64,000 bases of DNA from Brachymonas wangyanguii (GTDB taxonomy: Bacteria > Pseudomonadota > Gammaproteobacteria > Burkholderiales > Burkholderiaceae_C), in assembly GCF_045055315.1 (NCBI RefSeq), contig NZ_CP173677.1:124001-188000 (forward strand), read 5' to 3'. The translations under genes were made by a program, and so were the position numbers. Of the stretch, positions 34,826 through 44,261 are shown one piece after another. Under the pieces are notes generated by a model. It saw nothing but the letters and a program-made list of their open reading frames with translations. It ran no database searches and was not told the DNA's origin. Numbering within the stretch: the first letter of the stretch is position 1; every line of letters begins with the position of its first letter.

Positions 34826-34852
34826 CTGTCAGGGTTGGGTGAAGCGCGTTGA

Positions 34853-35410
34853 TCAGTGTTGGTGCGGTCTGGAATCCAGGATCACCGGGGCATTCGGCAG
34901 GTTTTCTACCCGGACATGGTTGGCATCGGCGGGATAGCACTGGGCCATGAGGTCGGTAATGCGATCCAGCACGTGGGTCAGGCCCTCTAGATAGTCATGT
35001 TGCTGGAAGCGGCTGCGCAGGCTGTCTGTGAGCTCCTGCCAGACGTTCTGTGGCACGCAGTGGTTGTAGCCACGGTCGGCAACGATTTCGATCGCATGCA
35101 GATCCAGCAGGATGTAGATCAGTATGCCGTTGTTGTGCTCGGTGTCCCAGACGCGCAGCTTGGCAAATTGCATGACGGCACGCTCACGTGGCGTGGCCTG
35201 GCGCTGCTGGTAGCTCTCGGGCAGGGTGTGCTCGATGCAGATGCGGATATCGCCAGTGTGGCGGGTCTCGCTTTGCGTGATGTGATCGGTCAGCTGCTGC
35301 AGTGCCGATGCGGTCAGCAGTTCCAGGGCGGCCGGATCAGTGGCGCTGTCGGCGACAGGGCTGTCCTGGACAGCAGCCAAGGGTTTGCGAAAAGGATTGC
35401 TTATGGGCAT
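34853..35410 (-). CDS. TPM-domain protein (short, no membrane anchor)
   Basis: 185 residues. A TPM (DUF477) domain occupies about residues 25-150 and contains GDIRICIEHTLPES, RVWDTEHNNGILIYILLDLH (20) and AIEIVADRGYNHCVP. It lacks a signal peptide and membrane segments, unlike its neighbour. Proteins of this set usually sit beside lemA; their role is unclear. It starts 2 bp after the neighbouring TPM gene's stop, so the three genes form an operon. Confidence 0.82.
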   Translation of the reverse strand: MPISNPFRKPLAAVQDSPVADSATDPAALELLTASALQQLTDHITQSETRHTGDIRICIEHTLPESYQQRQATPRERAVMQFAKLRVWDTEHNNGILIYILLDLHAIEIVADRGYNHCVPQNVWQELTDSLRSRFQQHDYLEGLTHVLDRITDLMAQCYPADANHVRVENLPNAPVILDSRPHQH

Positions 35411-35412
35411 GA

Positions 35413-36426
35413 TTACCAGCCTCCGGAAGCTCCACCGCCTCCAAAACTGCCGCCGCCACCGGAGCCAAAGCCGCCGCCGAAACCGCCACCTCCTCCAAAG
35501 CCGCCGCCACCGCCCCAGCCAGGACCAGGCATGGGCAGGATGACCGGGCCACGCCGCCGCGCATTGCTGCGACGCAGGGCTTCAGACGGGCCGGAGCCGC
35601 CACCACCGCCACCGCCCCTGCCACCACCGCCGTTGCCGCCAAACAGGGCAATCAGCAGGCCGACCAGCCCGGCGATGCCGGCAGCGACCAGCGTGCCCGT
35701 CATGGCGAACATGATGCCACCGGTGGCAGCGCCAGTGGCCAGGGAGCCAAGCGGACGGCCGAGGATGGACTTGAGCAGGGCACCACCAATCATGGCGACC
35801 ATGGTGACGATGACCAGGGCCTCGATCCAGCCAATGCTGTTGTCGATCATGTCGGGTGCGGCCTGACCACGCGGGTTGGGCGCGGGCAGGGCTTCACCGT
35901 TGACGCGTGCGATGACCTGCTCCACCGCAGCCGAGAGGCCACCGGCAAAGTCGCCGGCAGCAAAGCGCGGCTTCATGGCCTGATCGATGATGCCGGCCGC
36001 GGCGATATCCGGCACGGCACCTTCGAGCGCGCGCGAGACCTCGATGCGCATGCGACGGTCATCCTTGGCGACCAGGATCAGCAGGCCGTCTCCGACATCG
36101 CGACGGCCCACCTTCCATTCGCGGGCGACGCGCAGCGCATAGGCAGCGATATCTTCCGGCTGGGTGGTAGGCACCATCAGGATGACGATCTGGCTGCCCT
36201 TGTCCTGTTCAAAGGCGGCCAGACGGGCTTCGAGTGATGCCTTGTCGGCCGCGGACAGGGTGCCGCTGGTGTCAGTGACACGTGCGGTGAGCGCCGGAAT
36301 CGGCTGCAGCTGTTGCGCCCAGGCGCTGGGCAGCAGCACCACCAAGGCCAGCAACAGCATCAGCAGCCATTGACGTACGGCCGGAAGTCGGCGAGTGTCA
36401 GGCATGGAGATGGCAGTTGCGGGCAT
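35413..36426 (-). CDS. TPM-domain membrane protein with glycine-rich tail (YgcG-like)
   Basis: 337 residues. A signal peptide or anchor (residues 17-37, ending SAWAQ) leads into a periplasmic TPM domain (VTDTSGTLSAADKASLEARL, 20; then VGDGLLILVAKDDRRMRIEV, 20). Membrane segments follow at about 215-275. The C-terminus is an extreme Gly/Ser-rich tract with many GGGG runs. This is the YgcG/LemA-linked architecture. The start is uncertain: M1 at 36426 or M8 at 36405. Gly-rich tails of this kind are often low-complexity surface extensions. Confidence 0.82.
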   Translation of the reverse strand: MPATAISMPDTRRLPAVRQWLLMLLLALVVLLPSAWAQQLQPIPALTARVTDTSGTLSAADKASLEARLAAFEQDKGSQIVILMVPTTQPEDIAAYALRVAREWKVGRRDVGDGLLILVAKDDRRMRIEVSRALEGAVPDIAAAGIIDQAMKPRFAAGDFAGGLSAAVEQVIARVNGEALPAPNPRGQAAPDMIDNSIGWIEALVIVTMVAMIGGALLKSILGRPLGSLATGAATGGIMFAMTGTLVAAGIAGLVGLLIALFGGNGGGGRGGGGGGGSGPSEALRRSNARRRGPVILPMPGPGWGGGGGFGGGGGFGGGFGSGGGGSFGGGGASGGW

Positions 36427-36447
36427 GGCAGTTGGACTCAGGCAGGA

Positions 36448-37062
36448 TTACTGGCGCTGGGGTTGCGGCTGGGTGTTGAAATCTACCGTCGGCGGCTGGG
36501 AGATTTCCGCCTCGTTGGTCACGGTGAAGTTGGGCTTGGGCTTGTAGCCGAAGATCATGGCGGTCAGATTGGTCGGGAACTGGCGCGCCAGCACGTTGTA
36601 TTCCTGTACCGACTGGATGTAGTCGTTACGGGCCACGGTGATGCGGTTTTCCGTACCTTCCAGGGTGACGCGCAGGTCACGGAAAGCCTGGTTGGCCTTG
36701 AGCTGCGGATACTGCTCGGCCACCACCATCAGGCGCGACAGCGCGCTGGTCAGCTGGCCCTGGGCCTGCTGGAACTTGTTGAAGGCTTCCGGGTCATTGA
36801 TCAGCTCGGGCGTGGCCTGGATCGAGGTGGCACGGGAGCGCGCCTCAATCACGCGGGTCAGCGTTTCCTGCTCGAAGTTGGCCTCGCCCTTGACGGTAGC
36901 GACAATGTTCGGCACCAGGTCGGCGCGACGCTGGTACTGGTTCAGCACTTCGCTCCAGGACGATTTGACTTTTTCGTCCAGGGACTGGAATTGGTTGTAG
37001 CCACAGCCGGACAGGCTGAACAGGCCAAGAACGGTCATCAGGACCAGAAACCAGCGTTTCAT
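36448..37062 (-). CDS. lemA: LemA-family lipoprotein
   Basis: 204 residues. It begins with a lipoprotein signal (LFSLSGCGYN, lipobox LSGC) and continues with the LemA coiled-coil: LDEKVKSSWSEVLNQYQRRA (20), then LVPNIVATVKG. The start at 37062 has GGAG 6 bases upstream, whereas the longer frame to 37074 would place its ATG on the same site. The function of LemA is not established; it is genomically tied to TPM proteins, as here. Confidence 0.9.
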   Translation of the reverse strand: MKRWFLVLMTVLGLFSLSGCGYNQFQSLDEKVKSSWSEVLNQYQRRADLVPNIVATVKGEANFEQETLTRVIEARSRATSIQATPELINDPEAFNKFQQAQGQLTSALSRLMVVAEQYPQLKANQAFRDLRVTLEGTENRITVARNDYIQSVQEYNVLARQFPTNLTAMIFGYKPKPNFTVTNEAEISQPPTVDFNTQPQPQRQ

Positions 37063-37120
37063 AGGATTCTCCATGCGGAAAGTGGGGATGATGGGCGAAG
37101 CATAACGCAGAACTGGCGGC

Positions 37121-37149
37121 TTGCCGTGTCAGACTACGTGACGTAATAC
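37121..37149 (+). promoter_or_regulatory. Promoter for the gene at 37192
   Basis: -35 TTGCCG (37121-37126), 17-bp spacer, -10 TAATAC (37144-37149); start near 37156, 36 nt before the ATG. Confidence 0.5.
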
Positions 37150-37191
37150 GCAGGAAAACGGCAATAGGAAAGAATTGCAGGAGGAGGCGGG

Positions 37192-37743
37192 ATGGACGAT
37201 ATCGTCAAGCAGGCCATGGCCAAATGGCCGAATGTACCGGCGTGTGCCGGCTGGCTGGGTCTGGGGGCGCGTGGTGACTGGTATCTGCGCGATGAGGCCG
37301 CGCAGGCGGCCGGACCGTTTGCCGGGCCGGGCAGTAGCGCTGCGAGCCGGGGCAGCCGGGTGCAGATGGAGAAGCTGCGCGAATTCATCGAGCGCAACTA
37401 CGAACCGGATGCGCAGGGGCGCTGGTATTTCCAGAACGGCCCACAGCGCGTCTTCGTGGAGCTGGAACGCACGCCATGGATCCTGCGGCTGAAGCCGGAG
37501 GCGGCTGGCTGGCAGGTCTGGACGCATGCTGGCCGACGGGTGCAGGTCAGCGAGGCCTTGCATGATGCCGATGGGCATCTGTATCTGGTGACCGATGCCG
37601 GCCTGGGCCTGGTGCATACGCAGGACATGACGTTGGCAGCGGATGCGCTGGAAGCGGGCTGCTGGCCCTTGCGTGAGGTGGAGGCGGCGGAACTGCCGCG
37701 CCTGTACGCTTACGTGCCGAGCCCGCAGGCCAGCGGCATCTGA
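37192..37743 (+). CDS. Conserved hypothetical protein (DUF2946-like, uncertain)
   Basis: 183 residues, soluble, no signal peptide. It starts MDDIVKQAMAKWPNVPACAG, with repeated Trp/aromatic patterns (GWLGLGARGDWYLRDE, RWYFQNGPQRVFVELE, WILRLKPEAAGWQVWT), which resembles a family of betaproteobacterial proteins with unknown function. The assignment to DUF2946 is from memory and not certain. A very strong ribosome site (AGGAGGAGG) precedes the ATG. It stands alone between the lemA operon and the cytochrome gene. Confidence 0.7.
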   Translation: MDDIVKQAMAKWPNVPACAGWLGLGARGDWYLRDEAAQAAGPFAGPGSSAASRGSRVQMEKLREFIERNYEPDAQGRWYFQNGPQRVFVELERTPWILRLKPEAAGWQVWTHAGRRVQVSEALHDADGHLYLVTDAGLGLVHTQDMTLAADALEAGCWPLREVEAAELPRLYAYVPSPQASGI

Positions 37744-37780
37744 AGCAGCCTGGGCCTGTCAGTCAGCGACTTTCAGGCAC

Positions 37781-37805
37781 GAAAAAGCCGCTCCGGAGAG
37801 CGGCT
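37781..37805 (-). terminator. Terminator after the cytochrome c gene (minus strand)
   Basis: An 8-bp stem (37786-37793 with 37798-37805, loop CGGA on plus) runs into TTTTTC on the minus strand, 47 bp past the cytochrome stop. It may also stop the converging gene at 37192. Confidence 0.7.
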
Positions 37806-37851
37806 CGTTGATCAGGCGGGCCTTGCGTGGGCGCAGGGCCTGACCGGAAGA

Positions 37852-38451
37852 TCAGTTGGAGGCAGCAGAGGCCGGGGCAGCGGCTGCAGAGGCGGCACCG
37901 GAAGCGCCATCAGCAGCACCGCTGGCAGCGGCTACGGCCGGCTCGGCGAAGCTGCCACCGCTGTGGTTGGCCAGGTAGACCACGGCGCGCTTGACTTCGT
38001 CATCGCTCAGGTCCGGGTTGCCGCCCTTGGCCGGCATGACGCCATGGGTACCGGTGAAGCCTTCGATGGCGTGCTTGAACAGGGTGTCGACACCCTGGCC
38101 GATACGCGGACCCCAGGCGCCGTTATCGCCCAGCTTGGGAGCGCCGGCTACGCCTGCATCATGGCAGGACATGCAGATGGACTTGTAGGCTTCTTCGCCG
38201 GTCATGGGAACGGCGCGGGCAGCCGGGGCCAGCTTGAGTTCAACCGAGCCGACTTTCTGGATGCGCTGGGCAGCGGCAACCTGGGCTTGTGGGCTGTTGG
38301 GGTTAAAGGAAGGCTTGGCGTAGGTGGAGAAGTACACGGCTACGGCCAGCAGCAGCAGCAGGGCGCCAAAGGTGATGGCAGTGACCACGCCGAGTTGACG
38401 GTTCTTGGTCGCCTCGGAAGCGGCGTACGAATCTGGTGCGATCTGGCTCAT
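37852..38451 (-). CDS. Membrane-anchored cytochrome c (c5-type)
   Basis: 199 residues. An N-terminal membrane helix (about 21-41) anchors a periplasmic monohaem domain with SICMSCH (C93, C96, H97) and a probable axial methionine at M139 (THGVMPAKGG). The C-terminus is a long Ala/Ser/Gly-rich tail. This is the cytochrome c5-type domain seen in terminal electron transfer. The start at 38451 has an AGAGG ribosome site; the frame to 38502 crosses the promoter region. It is convergent with the gene at 37192. Confidence 0.88.
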   Translation of the reverse strand: MSQIAPDSYAASEATKNRQLGVVTAITFGALLLLLAVAVYFSTYAKPSFNPNSPQAQVAAAQRIQKVGSVELKLAPAARAVPMTGEEAYKSICMSCHDAGVAGAPKLGDNGAWGPRIGQGVDTLFKHAIEGFTGTHGVMPAKGGNPDLSDDEVKRAVVYLANHSGGSFAEPAVAAASGAADGASGAASAAAAPASAASN

Positions 38452-38501
38452 GACGTCCTCTTGGATGTTCTGATAAAAAACGAAACGAATCGTGACAGGC
38501 A

Positions 38502-38507
38502 ATTATA
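38502..38507 (-). promoter_or_regulatory. -10 box for the cytochrome c gene
   Basis: A perfect TATAAT on the minus strand 51 bp upstream of the cytochrome start, with no convincing -35 at 17 bp. The start would be near 38495. Confidence 0.4.
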
Positions 38508-38617
38508 GTCAACGCTTTTGCAAAAAACACCTACAATTGCCCGTTGCGCATGGTAAACCTGTTGATCTGGCCCCATTTGATGTTGCACGGAAGTCAACAA
38601 GACCATGTTCATCAGGG

Positions 38618-38693
38618 GCGACTGTAGCTCAGTGGATAGAGTATCGGCCTCCGAAGCCGAGGGTCGTGGGTTCGATCCCCGCCAGTCGCGCCA
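38618..38693 (+). tRNA. tRNA-Arg (anticodon CCG)
   Basis: A complete 76-nt cloverleaf. Acceptor GCGACTG (38618-38624) pairs with CAGTCGC (38683-38689), discriminator G and encoded CCA at 38691-38693. Anticodon stem TCGGC/GCCGA (38644-38648, 38656-38660) and loop with anticodon CCG at 38651-38653. The T-arm GTGGGTTCGATCCCCGC is canonical. It reads the CGG codon. Confidence 0.97.
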
Positions 38694-38724
38694 ATCCAGC
38701 CATGCCTGCCCCTGACAGGCCCAG

Positions 38725-38757
38725 ACCCATTCCGGAGTGCCGGGGTGGGTTTTTTTG
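38725..38757 (+). terminator. Intrinsic terminator after tRNA-Arg
   Basis: An 11-bp stem with two G-T pairs (38725-38735 with 38740-38750, loop AGTG), followed by eight T residues (38750-38757), 32 bases past the tRNA CCA end. Confidence 0.85.
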
Positions 38758-38784
38758 TGCCTGCAGGCTCGCCCATCGAAGATG

Positions 38785-38816
38785 GAAAAGGCTCCCGCCA
38801 GCTGGTCGGGAGCCTT
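38785..38816 (-). terminator. Terminator after mmsB
   Basis: A 10-bp stem (38788-38797 with 38807-38816). On the minus strand the hairpin ends in CCTTTTCC, 34 bp past the mmsB stop. Confidence 0.75.
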
Positions 38817-38849
38817 GTGTCAGCCACGCAGTGTGGAACCTGCGCGGGC

Positions 38850-39746
38850 TTAGTCGGCCTTTTGCAGCATCTGGATGATGCTGGAGAAGTCCATGCCGCC
38901 CTTGCCGGACAGGCTGTGGGCTGCGTACAGGCTGCGTGCCATGGCGCCCAGCGGCGTGCTGGCGCGCACGTGCATGGCGTTTTCCTGGGCCAGGCCCAGA
39001 TCCTTCAGCATCAGGTCGGTGCCGAAGCCGCCAGTGTAGCCGCGGCCGGCCGGGGTGCCGTCCATCACGCCCGGCACCGGGTTGTATTTCTCGAGCGCCC
39101 AGTTGCCGCCGGAACTGCGGCGCATGATCTCGGCCAGCGCCTTCGGATCGAGGCCGTTGGCCAGGCCCAGGGCCATGGCCTCGCTGGTGCCGACCATCAG
39201 GATGCCGAGCAGCATGTTGTTGCAGATCTTGGCGGTCTGGCCGGCACCGATGGCGCCAGCGTGGAAGATGTTGGCGCCCATTTTTTCCAGCAGCGGGCGG
39301 GCGCGTTCGAGCGCCTGATCCGGGCCGCCGACCATGAAGGTCAGCGTGCCGGCAGCGGCACCGGCGGTACCGCCGGAGACCGGGGCATCGATGAAGTCGT
39401 AGCCTTTGGCCTGGGCGGCAGTGCCGACTTTCTGGGCGCTGGCGGCTGCAATCGTGCTGCAATCGATGATCAGCGCACCGGCTGGCAGGATGTCGAGCAG
39501 GCCGGGGTGGCCGTCCTTGCCGAGGTACAGGGCTTCGACATGGGCGCTGGCGGGCAGCATGCTGACGACGACGTCGGCCGTGCTGGCAGCGTCGATGGCG
39601 CTGGTGGCGATGCTGACGCCTTCGGCCTTGACCGTGTCGCAGGCGGCCTGGGACAGGTCAAATGCCTTGACCGTGTGGCCGGCTTTCTGCAGGTTGATGG
39701 CCATGGGGCCGCCCATGTTGCCGATACCGATGAATGCGATGTTCAT
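38850..39746 (-). CDS. mmsB: 3-hydroxyisobutyrate dehydrogenase
   Basis: 298 residues. Rossmann NAD motif IGIGNMGGPMAINLQKAGH, substrate-loop DAPVSGGTAGAAAGTLTFMV (20), and the catalytic lysine region GAGQTAKICNNMLLG. It oxidises 3-hydroxyisobutyrate to methylmalonate semialdehyde, the step before mmsA in valine breakdown. It lies with an acyl-CoA dehydrogenase and mmsA on the minus strand, so the three probably work as an operon. Confidence 0.92.
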   Translation of the reverse strand: MNIAFIGIGNMGGPMAINLQKAGHTVKAFDLSQAACDTVKAEGVSIATSAIDAASTADVVVSMLPASAHVEALYLGKDGHPGLLDILPAGALIIDCSTIAAASAQKVGTAAQAKGYDFIDAPVSGGTAGAAAGTLTFMVGGPDQALERARPLLEKMGANIFHAGAIGAGQTAKICNNMLLGILMVGTSEAMALGLANGLDPKALAEIMRRSSGGNWALEKYNPVPGVMDGTPAGRGYTGGFGTDLMLKDLGLAQENAMHVRASTPLGAMARSLYAAHSLSGKGGMDFSSIIQMLQKAD

Positions 39747-39790
39747 GAATGTCTCCTGGGTGTGTCTGTCAATGAAGTCAAATCGGGGGC

Positions 39791-40951
39791 TTAGCGCAGG
39801 CTGTCGAGGCCACGGTCGCTGAGCAGGCGGCGCGCCACGATGACGCGCATGATTTCGTTGGTGCCTTCGAGGATCTGGTGCACGCGCAGGTCGCGCAGCA
39901 GGCGCTCGAGCGGGAATTCGCGCAGGTAGCCGTAGCCGCCGTGCAGTTGCAGCGCCTCGTTGACGACCTGGAAGCAGGCGTCGGTGGCAAAGCGCTTGGC
40001 CATGGCACAGTAGGTGCTGGCATCGCTGCTGCGGGTATCGAGCTTGTAGGCGGCCAGACGCACCATCTGGCGCGCGGCGATCAGTTCGGTCTGCATATCG
40101 GCCAGCTTGAACTGCAGCGCCTGGAAGGCAGCCAGCGGCTTGCCGAACTGCTGGCGTTCCTGCATGTACTGGGCGGCGGCATTGAGCGCGCCCTGGGCAC
40201 CGCCGACGGAGCAGGTGGCGATGTTGATGCGGCCGCCATCCAGGCCCTTCATGGCGATCTTGAAGCCTTCGCCTTCCTGGCCGAGCAGGTGGCTGGCCGG
40301 GATGCGCACATCGCTGAAGCTGATGGCTCGCGTGGGCTGGCTGAGCCAGCCGAGCTTTTCCTCGTTCTTGCCGTACTGGATGCCGGGCAGGTTGGCCGGT
40401 ACCAGAAAGGCGGAGATGCCATCGGCACCGGGGCCGCCGGTGCGGGCCATCAGCACCAGCACATCGGTGCTGCCAGCGCCGGAGATGAACATCTTTTCGC
40501 CATTGATGACGTATTCGTCGCCCTGCAGCACGGCGGTGGTGCGCAGGCTGGCGGCATCGCTGCCGGCGCCGGGTTCGGTCAGGCAGTAGCTGGCGAGCTG
40601 TTCACCGGCGGTCAGCGCGGGAGCGTACTGCTCGGCGATTTCCGGCTTGGCCCAGCTGGTGATCATCCACGTGGCCATGTTGTGGATGGTGATGAAGGCG
40701 GTGGTGGAGGGATCGACTGCAGCCAGTTCCTCGAACACCAGGGTGGCATCGAGACGGGCCAGGCCGAGGCCGCCGTATGTTTCGGAGGCGTACAGGCCGC
40801 AGAAGCCGAGTGCACCGGCGGTAGCGATGGCCTGGCGCGGGAAGGTGTGTTCGGCATCCCACTGCGCGGCGTGGGGGGCCAGTTCGCCGGCGGCAAAGTC
40901 GCGGGCGGCAGCCACGAATTGCTGCTGGTCGTCGGTCAGATCGAAATACAT
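39791..40951 (-). CDS. Acyl-CoA dehydrogenase, probable isobutyryl-CoA dehydrogenase
   Basis: 386 residues. The acyl-CoA dehydrogenase motifs YCLTEPGAGSDAASLRTTAV (20) and QLHGGYGYLREFPLERLLRD (20) are clear, with the presumed catalytic glutamate in LEGTNEIMR. Genomic context (between mmsA and mmsB) points to isobutyryl-CoA to methacrylyl-CoA in the valine pathway; chain-length preference is inferred. The long upstream frame to 41845 is read-through into the mmsA region and is not real; the ATG at 40951 starts MYFDLTDDQQQF. Confidence 0.9.
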   Translation of the reverse strand: MYFDLTDDQQQFVAAARDFAAGELAPHAAQWDAEHTFPRQAIATAGALGFCGLYASETYGGLGLARLDATLVFEELAAVDPSTTAFITIHNMATWMITSWAKPEIAEQYAPALTAGEQLASYCLTEPGAGSDAASLRTTAVLQGDEYVINGEKMFISGAGSTDVLVLMARTGGPGADGISAFLVPANLPGIQYGKNEEKLGWLSQPTRAISFSDVRIPASHLLGQEGEGFKIAMKGLDGGRINIATCSVGGAQGALNAAAQYMQERQQFGKPLAAFQALQFKLADMQTELIAARQMVRLAAYKLDTRSSDASTYCAMAKRFATDACFQVVNEALQLHGGYGYLREFPLERLLRDLRVHQILEGTNEIMRVIVARRLLSDRGLDSLR

Positions 40952-41007
40952 GGGGACTGTCTCCTGGGCGGACGCCGGCGGCGGCTTGTGGGTGTGGTGG
41001 CAGCCGG

Positions 41008-41052
41008 CGAAAACCCCGGTGGAGCCAGTTACGGGGAACCGGATCACCGGGG
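41008..41052 (-). terminator. Terminator between mmsA and the acyl-CoA dehydrogenase
   Basis: Stem 41014-41021 with 41045-41052 (CCCCGGTG/CACCGGGG); on the minus strand it ends in GGGGTTTTCG. A second hairpin, 41059-41064 with 41070-41075, lies directly upstream. Read-through would still be needed for an operon, so attenuation is possible. Confidence 0.55.
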
Positions 41053-41085
41053 GAATAACAGGCCGCGAGGGCCTGCTACTGCCTT

Positions 41086-42585
<1,500 letters not shown>

Positions 42586-42638
42586 GGGGTGTCTCCTCGA
42601 CTCTGGGGAAAAAGAATTTACAGGAATGGTATTTACAG

Positions 42639-42741
42639 CTTTCACAATCCTTTTGCGGGTTTCTACCAAGTTATGGAGAGTTCGTGTGTTCTTGTGTTGG
42701 CTTTCACAGATAATGGTCCGGTCTTGTAAATGTTGTGAAAG
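42639..42741. promoter_or_regulatory. Repeated CTTTCACA sites in the mmsA/regulator intergenic region
   Basis: Three copies of a 9-bp element lie in the 171-bp divergent gap: CTTTCACAA (42639-42647), CTTTCACAG (42701-42709) and TTGTGAAAG (42733-42741, opposite orientation). Shorter TTTACAG/TGTAAA repeats (42617, 42632, 42726) lie nearby. They are plausible binding sites for the adjacent XRE regulator, autoregulating its own gene and the mms genes. Confidence 0.45.
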
Positions 42742-42756
42742 AACCGGAGTGCCTGC

Positions 42757-44175
42757 ATGAGCCGCAAGCTGCTGATGGGGCCGGCCTTGCGCCGGCTGCG
42801 TGAAAAGAACCAGATGTCGCAGACGGCGTTTGCCGAGCGGCTCGGGTTGTCGTTCAGCTATATCTGCCAGCTGGAGAACAACCAGCGGCCGGTGACGGCC
42901 TCGGTGCTGCTGAAGCTGGCGCAGGTATTCCAGGTGGACCTGAGCGATTTCTCGGAAGACCGCAGCCGGCGTCTGCTGGGCGAGCTGGATAGCATCTTCC
43001 GCGACCAGCGGTTGGCCGGCGAGCAGCACGTGACGCCGGCCGACCTGGACCGCATGGTGCACACGGTGCCGGTCATGGCCGAGGTGCTGGTGCGCTTGTA
43101 CCAGGAGCAGCTGCACCTGCAGGATGAACTGCAGCAGCTGGTGGAGCGCTTTTATGGCGATTCGCGCCAGATGCCGACGGCGCCGTTTCCGCACGAGGCG
43201 GCACGCGAGTTCTTCAACCGCAACGATAACTATTTTGACGGGCTGGATCGGCTGGCCGAACAGCTGGCGCAGGAGTGGGGCGTGGAGCCGGGACGGCGCG
43301 CGCTGGTGTTGCGCGCGCGCCTGAAGGAGGCGCATGGCGTGGAGGTGGTGGCGAGCGAACAGGGCTCGCACGAGCTGCGCCGCTACGATGCGCGGCGCAA
43401 GCGGCTGGAGCTGAACCCGGCGCTCAGCGATGCGCAGCAGGCATTCCAGATGGCGACGCAGCTGGTGTTCCTGGCTTACGGCGATGTGTTGCAGCAGGCC
43501 TGTATCGAGGATCCGGCGTTGCGCGATGCACAGACGCTGACGCTGGCGCGGCAGGGGCTGGCGCATTATTTTGCCGGTGCCATGCTGTTGCCGTATACGC
43601 CGTTCCTGGAGGCGGCGCGTGCCTCGCGCTACGACGTGGAATCATTGCAGCGGCGCTTTGCCGTGAGTTTCGAAAGCATCTGCCACCGGCTCAGCACGCT
43701 GCAGCGCAGTGGTGCGCGCGGCGTACCGATCTACCTGATCCGGGTCGATCAGGCCGGCAACGTGTCCAAGCGACAGAGTGCCAACTCGCTGCATTTTGCG
43801 CGCCATGGCGGCACCTGTCCGCTGTGGCATGTGTTCGAGGCCTTTGTGCAGCCGGGACGCATTCTGACGCAGGTGGCGGAAATGCCGGATGGCACGCGCT
43901 ACTTTGGTATTGCGCGCAGCGTGCAGCGCGGCGGTGGCAGCTTCCATGCGCCGCGCAAGCGCTTTGCCTTTGGCATCGGCTGCGAACTGTCGCAGGCGCA
44001 TGAGCTGGTCTATGCCGACGGCTGGGATTTGCAGCAGCCGCGCGAGATCACGCCGATCGGGCCGGGTTGCCGCGTCTGTCCGCGTACCGACTGCATGCAG
44101 CGCGCCTTTCCGCCAGCAGGCAAGCCGCTGCACAACAACGACTTCAGTGAATCGCTGGTGTCGTACCGCTTGTGA
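42757..44175 (+). CDS. XRE transcriptional regulator, ScfR/RamB-like (short-chain acyl-CoA type)
   Basis: 472 residues. Residues 9-65 are a helix-turn-helix (LRRLREKNQMSQTAFAERLG, then LSFSYICQLENNQRPVTASV, 20 each). A middle ImmA/IrrE-like region follows, but its HExxH metallopeptidase motif is degenerate (QMATQLVFLAYGDVL), so it should not cut protein. The C-terminus is DUF2083-like with a Cys cluster (GCRVCPRTDCMQ). This family, like RamB, controls propionate/branched-chain acyl-CoA genes and probably senses an acyl-CoA. It is divergent from mmsA. The assignment of the target is by context. Confidence 0.85.
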   Translation: MSRKLLMGPALRRLREKNQMSQTAFAERLGLSFSYICQLENNQRPVTASVLLKLAQVFQVDLSDFSEDRSRRLLGELDSIFRDQRLAGEQHVTPADLDRMVHTVPVMAEVLVRLYQEQLHLQDELQQLVERFYGDSRQMPTAPFPHEAAREFFNRNDNYFDGLDRLAEQLAQEWGVEPGRRALVLRARLKEAHGVEVVASEQGSHELRRYDARRKRLELNPALSDAQQAFQMATQLVFLAYGDVLQQACIEDPALRDAQTLTLARQGLAHYFAGAMLLPYTPFLEAARASRYDVESLQRRFAVSFESICHRLSTLQRSGARGVPIYLIRVDQAGNVSKRQSANSLHFARHGGTCPLWHVFEAFVQPGRILTQVAEMPDGTRYFGIARSVQRGGGSFHAPRKRFAFGIGCELSQAHELVYADGWDLQQPREITPIGPGCRVCPRTDCMQRAFPPAGKPLHNNDFSESLVSYRL

Positions 44176-44261
44176 CGACCGGCGCTGGGTGTAGCACAAT
44201 GTAACCGGGATCTGCGGGCGCATGGCGTCAGCAGGCATTTGGGCTTGGACGGGAGGTGGGC

